Position numbers and translations under genes: made by a program. A stretch of DNA of 64,000 nucleotides, taken from NCBI GenBank assembly GCA_025526915.1, contig JAHLKH010000091.1:34633-98632 (forward strand), written 5' to 3'. Below are positions 56,851 through 64,000 of the stretch, one piece after another (the first letter of the stretch is position 1; each line of letters begins with the position of its first letter). The notes under the pieces are model-generated. The model saw only the letters and a program-made list of their open reading frames with translations, was not told the DNA's origin and did no database searches. The stretch is from Entophlyctis helioformis (Eukaryota; Chytridiomycota; Chytridiomycetes; Chytridiales; Chytriomycetaceae).

Positions 56851-57470
56851 TCAGCCTCCCATCAGCCGTGCCCGCATGATGCGCTCGCGGCGTCGTGCTG
56901 CCAGGATCCTGATGCTGTCCTTGTCGAGGGCAGGCGCCGAGACAACGGCCGCTGGCTGCGGGTCCACAGGGTCCTGCGGTGTCGCACCGGGATCCGTCTC
57001 TGTCTCGGCCGTCGCTGCTGCTGCTGCTGCTGGCATCGGAGGTGCACAGCTCAAGTCCGAGAGCAAAGGCCGAACAAGCCGTGGCTGTTGTGCTCGCTGC
57101 TGTGCTCGCAGAGCTCGTTGCGCGTGTGCGTTAAAGTTGCGAACAAGGACGGTCCGATGCAGCGGCTGCCCTCGCTCTCCTCGCGGCCTGTGCTGCACGG
57201 GCAGTGCGGTGCTGGCTGTCTCGCTGTGGTTGTTGCTGCTGCTGCTGCTGCTGCTGACGGCGGCGCTGGGCATGGAAGGCGTGCAGTTCACTGCCGAGAC
57301 AACCGGCAGCAAACAGGGGGACGCCTTCAAAGTCCGCCGTGTGCACGTTCACTCCTTCAAGACAAATTTGCCGCAACGTGGCCAACGTGCACAAACAGAG
57401 GCGCTCATTCGATTGGCCGCGCTGCTTCCGAGTCTCAACGGCCAGGAGTTGCGGCTCGCCCACGTCGACA
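56851..57470 (-). CDS. Unidentified protein, incomplete model
   Basis: On the minus strand, about 57470-57270 reads VDVGEPQLLAVETRKQRGQS, then LCTLATLRQICLEGVNVHTADF and LFAAGCLGSELHAFHAQ, which looks like a folded, conserved segment. After a CAG/CTG tract (CTGCTGCTGCTG on the plus strand, 57232-57257) the frame that continues best is offset by one. It encodes RTVLVRNFNAHAQRALRAQQ, an acidic/proline linker and the end IRILAARRRERIMRARLMGG at the stop 56851-56853. Either an intron or a length error in the repeat joins them. I do not recognise the family and could not place the start. Long open frames on the plus strand here look like shadows. Confidence 0.4.
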
Positions 57471-57832
57471 AACGCGACCGGGGGTTTGTCTGCTTCGTGG
57501 AAGGACAGTCAAAGCAGCGAGATGAACCAGTCGGCAATCGATGCAACCACGGCGTCTGTGTTGGGCATCGAGCGGGCTGCTGTGAGTGCGCAGTCTGCAC
57601 GACGGCTGGCTGGTCAATCCGCTCAAGGCATGCCCACCGGTGGCTGAGCTGGTCGAGTGCACACCAGATCCAGCATCATCTGCTGCTGTGCGTGACATGG
57701 CACAGCACAGCGCGACACGGCACAGCGCGACACCAGCAAGCACAGCCTGGACATCTGCATCAGCATCTGCTTCAAAAGGACAGCTAGCAGCCGCTTGCCT
57801 TGCTGGCCATCAACAGACAGGTCAATCCAACC

Positions 57833-59017
57833 ATGGCTGCGTTCATGTCCACGGTGCTCGCTCTCGCTGCTGCCGCTGCCTCGCTTGCTGGCCAGACTGT
57901 CGCCTCGCCTCTGCCGTCGCACCACGACAGCAGCGCGAGGTGTCTTGGCTCGTATGGAGCATGTCGCTATCGCTTCGAGGATGCAAAGGAGGCTTGCTCC
58001 ACCGAGTATGACTACCGGGGAGCCAGCCACGTTCTCTGCATCGACTCTGCTGTTCTGTGAGTGTGCTCTGCATGCTGTTTCTGTGATTGGCGGATGCCTG
58101 ACCAGCGGGCTGTGCCTGCTGTGCACCGCAGGCTGTTTGACAAGTGCATCGCGGCGGTCGACCAAGGCGGCTCGTTCTGCTGGGACAGCGGCAGTGGCAA
58201 CCGCCTGATCAGCAGCAGCATCATCAAGCAGACCAAGGCTGTCTCGGACGACTCCAGCCTGGCCAGTGATGACGACGGCAACGACGCCGAGGAGTCCAGC
58301 AGCCGTGGCAGAGAGCCGAGTGGCCGTCCATCTGCTCCAGTTGCATTCTGGTCCAAGCCAGTGGCAGCAGCAGCAGCAGCAGATGCGTCCAGCAGCAGCG
58401 ACCAGCAGAGCATGGCAGCCAGCAACAGGAACAGCAAGAGCGGCCACCACCAGCGTCGTGCGATTGTCAGCATGCAGCCAGACCCAACACAGCCTGCCGG
58501 CGCATCTATCGCTGGCTCCGTCATGTTTGTGCAAGACTCTGCCAGCGACACCATCCAGATCATCGCAGATCTGGTGGGTCTGCCGCCCGGCCAGCACGGA
58601 TGGCATGTGCATGTGTCTGGCAACATCTTCCCAAACTGCAGCGCTGCTGGATGTAAGTGGCATGACCCGAGATGCGTGCAAGCGTGCAGGTATCTGGCTG
58701 CCAACGCACACTGACTTGATCGCACAACGGCAGTGCACTTTAACCCTTTCAAGCAGGACCACGGCGCACCAGATGCACGCGTGCGCCATGTCGGCGACTT
58801 TGGCAACATGAACGTGGGCCCAGACGGCCGATTCAAGCACACGCTGACAGACACGCAGGCGTCGCTGTGGGACCACCAGCGCAGCATTGTTGGCCGCGCG
58901 CTTGTGATTCACGCCAATGTGGACGACCTGGGGCTGACAGACAACCCGCAGTCCAAGATTGTCGGCAACGCAGGCGGCCGTCTTGCATGCGGTGTTCTGG
59001 GCATCATTGCCGTCTGA
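57833..59017 (+). CDS. Secreted Cu/Zn superoxide dismutase with Cys-rich N-terminal extension
   Basis: The protein starts MAAFMSTVLALAAAAASLAG, a signal peptide. A Cys-rich region follows (ARCLGSYGACRYRFEDAKEACS, HVLCIDSAVL across an intron into FDKCIAAVDQGGSFCWDSG), then about 110 residues of Ser/Ala-rich linker. The SOD domain is complete. The copper ligands are the two His of GWHVHVSGN, the bridging His of VHFNPF and His in ALVIHANVDD. The zinc ligands are QDHG, RHVGD and its Asp. The disulfide partners are in FPNCSAAG and GGRLACGVLG, and the active-site arginine is in GNAGGRLACG. An intron splits the SOD domain after SAAG. Probable role: removing superoxide at the cell surface or wall. 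Confidence 0.92.
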
Positions 59018-59046
59018 ATGAAGCTTGCAGTCGTCGTTCATTCACC

Positions 59047-60228
59047 TCACAGCTTGGACACTGGCGTGACCTGCGATGGCGGCAGTGATCCGTCAGCCAC
59101 TCTGGCCCAAAAGTCCGCCATCATGTCTGCAACGACAGCCGCAAACGGCTCTTCCATGTGCATGTGATGGTTGGTGCTGCCCTTGACGCGCTGCAGATAC
59201 AAGTGTCCCCTGAACGCCTTCTGGATGGGCAGCGGCGTGAATGTCTGGTGCATGTCGTGGTCGGCCATGATGTTGAGGACCGGACACTGGATGCGGCCGA
59301 TGACATTCATGGTGAACTCGGTGGACAGCATGACCTGCCGTCCGATCATCCGCACTCGCGAGTCGGACGACCACTCGTATCCAACAGTCTTGCCACTGCC
59401 GTCTGCCGCAATGACTGGCTTGGTGCCACGACCAACGAGGATGCGCGACGGCTCCAGGGCGAGTGGATACATGCCCTTGGTGCGCACCTGCGCTGCTTCG
59501 TCGAGAGACGCAAAGACACGCTTGTTGGTTGGCGCTGCTGTCTGTGCCTGGCTCGCCACGCGGCTGGCATACTCGCCTCGCTCCTTGAATGCCTCCAGGA
59601 TGGCCTCTGTGTATGTGTCTGGCGGGTGCAGCAGGGGAATCACCGTCTCGATGGCAACGACATGCTTGATGCGCTCGGGATAGAGGCCGGCCAAGTACAC
59701 TGCAATGAAGCCGCCCATCGAGTGGCCCAGGATCGCAAACTCCTTCCATCCTGCACGCATAGCCTGCCTGTCAGTCCAGCAGAACAGAGACAGCACACGG
59801 CCACGCTGCTCACCAAGAGCGTTGACAACAGCGAGAGCGTCCTCAATGTCGAACAGCCTTGAATAGGCCGATGTCAGTCCTCGGTGGTCGGACTGGCCAT
59901 GGCCCGCAAAGTCCATGGCAACCATGTCGAAGCGGATGCTTGGATGCCTTGCCTCGAAGACGGCGACGGCTGGATCCCAGGCTGCGCAGTTGTCGTACCA
60001 CTGTCGGAGGAGTGAGCGAGTGTGAGTGAGTGAGTGAGGTGTCGTGGACCACGACGAAGGCACAGCTGCAGATGATGGGATGTCGGAGGATTCCGATGAC
60101 ACGGTGGACACATGGGAGTGAGAAGGGGGCGGAAGGGAATTGTGCACGTGGGTGGTCGCCGCGTGGGTCGCGTGGCAGGGAAGCAGGAGTGCAGTGCCAG
60201 AGGGCGGGCGGCGTTGGGCTTTCCCCAA
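59047..60228 (-). CDS. Alpha/beta hydrolase of the MEST/SERHL type, 5' end uncertain
   Basis: The fold's markers are present: WYDNCAAWDPAV, FDMVAMDFAGHGQSDH, the nucleophile elbow ILGHSMGGFIAVYLAGLYPE, the acid region CPVLNIMADHDM and the His region GSTNHHMHMEEPF. This arrangement matches serine-hydrolase-like (SERHL) proteins; the substrate is unknown. The stop is at 59047-59049. The exon with WYDN begins after a good acceptor (CTCCGACAG). The family's preceding strand should read about LAWG...PLALHGW, and a matching LAWGKPNAARPLALH is found on the minus strand at about 60237-60195. I found no clear donor after it, and no start codon before the retroelement at 60410. The 5' part may be disturbed by that insertion. 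Confidence 0.78.
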   Translation of the reverse strand: MGKAQRRPPSGTALLLPCHATHAATTHVHNSLPPPSHSHVSTVSSESSDIPSSAAVPSSWSTTPHSLTHTRSLLRQWYDNCAAWDPAVAVFEARHPSIRFDMVAMDFAGHGQSDHRGLTSAYSRLFDIEDALAVVNALGEQRGRVLSLFCWTDRQAMRAGWKEFAILGHSMGGFIAVYLAGLYPERIKHVVAIETVIPLLHPPDTYTEAILEAFKERGEYASRVASQAQTAAPTNKRVFASLDEAAQVRTKGMYPLALEPSRILVGRGTKPVIAADGSGKTVGYEWSSDSRVRMIGRQVMLSTEFTMNVIGRIQCPVLNIMADHDMHQTFTPLPIQKAFRGHLYLQRVKGSTNHHMHMEEPFAAVVADMMADFWARVADGSLPPSQVTPVSKL

Positions 60229-60409
60229 GCCAACCCATCGTCAACCGTATCCGTCGTCGTACTGCTGGAGTAGCTCGAGGCTGACTCCACTGTAACCAAG
60301 TCCTCTCGTAAACCCGAAGATCCAGCCATCCCTACGTGGGCGGCAGCCTTCAACCGTCCGTCCCACGACATCTGGTCCGACTTCTCGGAAACCGTTGCCC
60401 TTCCCTACC
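60229..60409. other. Leader of the Ty3/gypsy element or remains of the hydrolase promoter
   Basis: 180 bp between the hydrolase region and the Gag ATG. I looked for an LTR end (…CA), a primer-binding site and the solo-LTR sequence of 50575-50917, and found none that I trust. Confidence 0.35.
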
Positions 60410-61855
60410 ATGAGCGTCCCAACCTTCAAGCGCGGCAGTGACCCCGCCTCGTACCTCTGTCTTGTCCTGCTGAAAGCCGAGCAGGCAGCTCGCGTCCAGG
60501 GCCAAAAGACCCGCGATGCTGATGGCAAGGTCCTCCCTGACGTCCTGTTCGCAGCGTCCATCATGGCCATCGAGGGCATCTCGTCTGAGCCCGAGTTTGC
60601 CGAGCTGTGTGCCGAGGGCATCCTCCCTACGCCCGATGCGCCCCAATGGGACGAAGTGAGCGCCTTCCTCAAGACCGCTTTCCACCACTCCGCTGCTCCC
60701 AAGGTGTCCGCTTTCAGCAAGCTTATGACGTTCATCAACCGTGGGCTGCAGAGCGACCTCACCACGTACCTCACAACCCTTGAGACCCTCTATCGTGCCG
60801 TCCCTGAGAGCAAGCGTCCGCCCTCGGAGTTCGTCGCGAGCGTCCTCATGGCAGTCTTCCTCTCCTCGCCTGCGTTCAAGAACATCAGGCGCGAGTTCGC
60901 TGCCCGGCACCTTGTCAAAGGCACCGACTCGCTCGATATCGCCAACGTCGAGAAGGAGTTCCCGATCCTGCTTGCGGCGGCTGCCTCGGAGCGCGCGTCT
61001 GAGCCCGAATTCGCCAGTCTCCTGTGCCCAGGCGCTCCCGCCGCCTCCTCGGTGTCGCCGTCGGCTGTCCCGGCCCGTGCCGCCCTGCCTGCCCCACCGG
61101 CGTCGCGTCCCTCGGCCTACCCCTCGCCCGTGAGCAGCGTCGCCCCTTCGCCTGTATCGCCCTTTGCCGTCGGCAGCCCTCCCGTGCCCCGACAGAGCCC
61201 GCCAGGCCCCAAGTGCTGCGCGTACTGCGGGCTCGAAGGCCACCTCATCAAGAACTGCCACGTGCATCCCATCGACCAGGCCGACGGCCATGTCAGGGTT
61301 GAAAAGGAAGGCAACTACCATCGCTTCTTCGGCAAGGACAAAGCGCCCGTCCAGCGCCACGCCAAAACGGGACTGTTCCGCGACAGCCTGACGGGCGTCA
61401 GGCCTCTCGCCTCGTTCTCCTCGTTCGTCCAAGTGGTCGATATCGCCGACGACGACGACTGGCACGCGGTGCACCACGTGTCGCTCATCGAGGACGAGCC
61501 CCCGTCGCACGTGGCCGAGCCGCCTCCGCCTGCATTCCAGGCCGCTGTGGCACACGGGACTGGCGAGCTGATCCGCGAGATCGAGGCAACCATCGCGGGA
61601 CTGCGTGCCAGCGGGCGCGACGGCACGGCGACGCTCCTGTCCTCCTTCCTGGTGAACGCCGTCAAGCATGCCACCGACGGCAACGGTGTCGAGCTACGTG
61701 AGCTGCACAAGAGGGCTCGCCTGGACCCGGAGTCGATCGCCGCCGAGCTGCCCACGTTCAAGCCGCTCACCAAGCTGTCAGCCCAGGTCGTCGTCAACAA
61801 CAGCCACGTCCCCGACGCCGTCTACCAGCGCGTGATGTCGACGAGTGGCCCGTGA
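60410..61855 (+). CDS. Gag of the Ty3/gypsy element
   Basis: 481 codons from the ATG at 60410. The capsid-like part holds FLKTAFHHSAAPKVSAFSKL and LQSDLTTYLTTLETLYRAV, followed by a Pro/Ala/Ser linker and one CCHC knuckle. The frame ends STSGP-stop at 61853-61855. Restoring one G at GTGATG (61832-61836) would give VDVDEWPVTVEELYALVPAL and run directly into the protease, so Gag and Pol were probably one frame. Confidence 0.85.
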   Translation: MSVPTFKRGSDPASYLCLVLLKAEQAARVQGQKTRDADGKVLPDVLFAASIMAIEGISSEPEFAELCAEGILPTPDAPQWDEVSAFLKTAFHHSAAPKVSAFSKLMTFINRGLQSDLTTYLTTLETLYRAVPESKRPPSEFVASVLMAVFLSSPAFKNIRREFAARHLVKGTDSLDIANVEKEFPILLAAAASERASEPEFASLLCPGAPAASSVSPSAVPARAALPAPPASRPSAYPSPVSSVAPSPVSPFAVGSPPVPRQSPPGPKCCAYCGLEGHLIKNCHVHPIDQADGHVRVEKEGNYHRFFGKDKAPVQRHAKTGLFRDSLTGVRPLASFSSFVQVVDIADDDDWHAVHHVSLIEDEPPSHVAEPPPPAFQAAVAHGTGELIREIEATIAGLRASGRDGTATLLSSFLVNAVKHATDGNGVELRELHKRARLDPESIAAELPTFKPLTKLSAQVVVNNSHVPDAVYQRVMSTSGP

Positions 61856-64000
61856 CGGTGGAGGAGCTGTATGCCTTGGTGCCGGCCCTCCGCTCGAGCG
61901 TAACGGAGGCCACCCGCAACCGCCGCGTGGTTGTCGAGGGCCCCAGGAACGTCAAGGCCGCAGACCGCCCCGCCGACGACCCGGCCGTCCCGGCCGTGCT
62001 CAGCGTCCGCGACATGGTCACAGTGGCCGCCCCTCGTGCGTCGACGGCCCGCACCCTGGCCAACGTCTTGGGCGACGTCAGGCGCTTCTTTGCCGAGGTT
62101 GACTCGGGCTCGCAGGTGTGCCTCATCAACCCCGTCCTGGCGGGTATCCTCGGCCTGCCCGTCGCCCAGTCGACCCGCCAGATCCTGACCGCCTCTGGCA
62201 CGGTTTCGCCGATCGCGGGCGAGTGCTCGTTCACGGTTTCGGTCCTGGATGCGCACGTCGAGATCACCGCCTATGTGATGGACAACGCCCCGTACGAGCT
62301 GCTCCTGGGAACGCCGTGGCTGAACGCCGTGCACGGCTCGGTGTCGCACTCGCCCTCCGGCCCGCCCGAGCTGACCATGCAGGACGCCTGCGGCAATCTC
62401 ATCCGCCGCCCGAGCCTGACTGCCGAGCAGATCGCGGAAGTCCGTCGCAAGCGCGCTGCTGGTTACCCCGCTTTCGTGCATCTGGATGCTCCGGCCGGTC
62501 CGTCGTCGCGCGCGCTGTGCGTGACTATGCTCGACATCTACCTCGAGGACTCCCGCCCGCACCCCATGCCCGTTCGGTCTCGCCCTCCAACGGTGCTGGC
62601 TGCCAAGCACAAGACGGTCGCCCAGAAAAGCGCCCACTCGGCATTGACGACGGTACGGCCACCAAGCCGCCGTTCGACTGGCGCGTGGATATGGCGTCGC
62701 CCGCCCCGCCGCTTTCGGACGTCGTGGCCGACCGAGCCTGGCCCGAGAAGCTGCTCGCCGCCCTGGAGATTGGTAAGGGCGTGGAGCCGCCCCTCACGGC
62801 CGATGAGAAGGCGCTCTTCTTCGATTGTCTGCAGCGCAACGCGGCTGCCTTTGCATTCGAGCCGGAACAGCTTGGACTGCTCAAGCCCTGCATCGCGGAG
62901 CCGTACAAGATCCGCGTCAAGAAGGACACCCCGGCGTGGAAGATCAGGCCCATCCCCATCGCCAAGATGTACTTGTCGGACGTCACCACCATCCTTCGCA
63001 AAAAGCTTGATCTCGGCCTTGCCGAGCCCTGCAAGGGCCCCTACTCGCAGCCCTTCTTCGTGGTTCCCAAGAGCGACAAGACGCCGCGCGTGGTGTTCGA
63101 CATGCAGGTGCTGAACAGCCACACCATCCGCGAGAACGGTCTGCCGGCGCGCCTGGCGGAGACAACGGAGTCGTGCGTCGGCTTCCCCATCTACGTCTCG
63201 CTCGACCTGACGTCGGCCTACGACCAGATCCCGCTGGCCGAGGAGTCGCGCAACCTGACGGGTTTCAACTCGCCTTTCGGCCTGCTCCGTCTTACGCGGC
63301 TGCCCATGGGGTGCACTAACGCTGTGGGGCACTTCCAGGCCATCGCTGAGCGTGTTTTCGCGGAGGCCACGGCGGCTGGGCGTGCGGCTGTCTACCTGGA
63401 CGACATCTGCATTCATGGCGCCGTGCGCGGGCCCAACGATCGGGAGGTGCGGCCTGGGTCCGTGCGGCCGTGATCGACGTCGTGGAGTCGCTCGAGATGG
63501 TGCTTCGCGGCGCGGTGCGGGCCGGGCTGACGTTCTCGCCCCAGAAGATGCAAGTAGGCGTCGCGGAGGTCGTCTTGCTCGGTTACCGCGTCTCGATGGG
63601 CGGGCGTCTGCCGTCGCAGGACAAGCTGGACGCGGTCGCCAGATGGACGGTGTGCTCCGGCGTCCAGCAGGTGCGCAGCTTCGTGATGCTGGCGGCCCAC
63701 TACAGCTCCTGGGTCCGCTGCTTCGGGCCGATTGCTGTTCCGCTGTTCGCGCTGCTGCGTAAGAATGCTCTGTGGCGCTGGGGGGAGGAGGAACAGGCGG
63801 CCATGGATGCGATCAAGGCCGCCCTGCAGTCGCCGCCACTGCTCACTGTCGCCGACTACAGCAAGGACGCGCCACCGCTGGTCTTGACCGTGGACGGGAG
63901 CCCAGTAGGAGCCGGCGGTACTCTCGGCCAGGACGGACCCGACGGCCCGCCGCCACCCGATCCGCTTCCTGTCGTTTGCGTTCAGCGAGCGGGAGCGCCG
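61856..64000 (+). pseudogene. Pol of the Ty3/gypsy element with frame breaks, 3' end outside window
   Basis: The coding potential is strong but split among frames: protease to 62625, reverse transcriptase 62626-63442, thumb and RNase H from 63443. No stop codon interrupts any single domain, which argues against long decay. Either the copy is young with a few indels or the indels are assembly errors like those in nearby host genes. Confidence 0.75.

Larger units (their letters stand above)
60410..64000 (+). mobile_element. Ty3/gypsy-type retrotransposon, Gag and Pol to RNase H, runs off the window
   Basis: Gag starts MSVPTFKRGSD at 60410 and holds a helical capsid-like region and a zinc knuckle CCAYCGLEGHLIKNC (61212-61260). 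The protease domain follows with the active site FFAEVDSGSQVCLI (62091-62130) and ELLLGTPWL. The reverse transcriptase has SQPFFVVPKSDKTPRVVFDM, YVSLDLTSAYDQIPLAEE, GLLRLTRLPMGCTNAVGHF and the catalytic YLDDICIHG. Thumb (GRLPSQDKLDAVARW) and the start of RNase H (LVLTVDGSPVGAGGTL) come next. Domain order PR-RT-RNase H fits Ty3/gypsy. The frame is broken at about 61832, 62626 and 63442. Each break is one base short, and all can be read through by adding one base. A fourth shift near 63950 is less clear. The rest lies to the right. Confidence 0.9.

Noticed and set aside
56804..57787. 327-codon plus-strand open frame
   Set aside because: Its composition is repeat- and Cys-rich, typical of a shadow, and the opposite strand gives more protein-like sequence.
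57623..59041. 472-codon open frame on the minus strand
   Set aside because: It is opposite the Cu/Zn SOD exons and introns and has no recognisable motif.
60395..61860. Programmed -1 frameshift between Gag and Pol
   Set aside because: No slippery heptamer or following structure was seen, and one added G yields a continuous, sensible Gag-Pol frame.
50575..64000. The solo LTR belonging to the Ty3/gypsy element at 60410
   Set aside because: I found no similarity between the LTR and the 180 bp upstream of Gag.

Overview
This window looks like nuclear DNA from a true fungus, most likely an early-diverging, possibly zoosporic lineage. Genes are dense (2-4 kb apart) and lie on both strands. Most are broken by short introns of about 60-100 bp, usually GT-AG. 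A myosin-motor chitin synthase and an arginine-attenuator-type leader upstream of CPA1 point to Fungi. The queuine transferase subunit, the GAF/class III cyclase and the peroxisomal alanine-glyoxylate aminotransferase suggest an early branch. The phylum is inference only.

Layout. 0-1 kb: 3' end of an ABC-C transporter. 1.05-1.65 kb: a tRNA-Asp/tRNA-Asn pair followed by a LINE tail. 1.7-5.9 kb (-): ARM-BTB protein. 6.3-8.0 kb (+): SEC12. 8.2-8.8 kb (-): small membrane protein. 8.9-12.8 kb (-): coiled-coil protein. 12.9-17.7 kb (+): armadillo/GAF/PAS/class III cyclase, apparently one gene. 17.7-18.7 kb (+): unidentified, faintly Rec114-like. 18.7-21.7 kb (+): VPS53. 21.9-23.6 kb (-): AGX1. 23.7-25.0 kb (-): SET fragment and LIPT2. 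25.05-26.8 kb (+): CLP1. 26.8-28.6 kb (-): guanine deaminase. 29.0-35.2 kb (+): chitin synthase. 35.4-36.1 kb (-): mitochondrial bL27. 36.2-37.9 kb (-): ZIP9-type transporter. 38.2-41.6 kb (+): recyclin-1. 41.8-43.6 kb (-): UBA4. 43.7-45.7 kb (+): CPA1 with a spliced leader uORF. 45.8-47.7 kb (+): QTRT2. 47.7-50.3 kb (-): LINE and LINE tails. 50.3-51.1 kb: inverted second copy of the tRNA pair, with a solo LTR. 51.4-53.8 kb (-): eIF2A. 54.0-56.4 kb (-): creC/WDR20 WD40 protein. 56.9-57.5 kb (-): unidentified. 57.8-59.0 kb (+): secreted Cu/Zn SOD. 59.0-60.2 kb (-): alpha/beta hydrolase. 60.4-64.0 kb (+): Ty3/gypsy Gag-Pol running off the end.

The genes are housekeeping genes with no shared pathway or cluster. 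The points of interest are: (1) a 30-codon arginine-attenuator-like uORF upstream of CPA1, split by an intron; (2) a near-identical inverted tRNA-Asp/tRNA-Asn locus at the two ends of a 49-kb interval, whose copies carry LINE tails at the same base about 63 bp downstream of tRNA-Asn, and one of which carries a Ty3-like solo LTR 14 bp upstream of tRNA-Asp; (3) an apparent ARM-GAF-PAS-cyclase fusion; (4) at least eight reading-frame breaks, each repaired by one added base and several at homopolymers, which look like assembly errors rather than pseudogenes and should be checked before any fusion or frameshift is interpreted.
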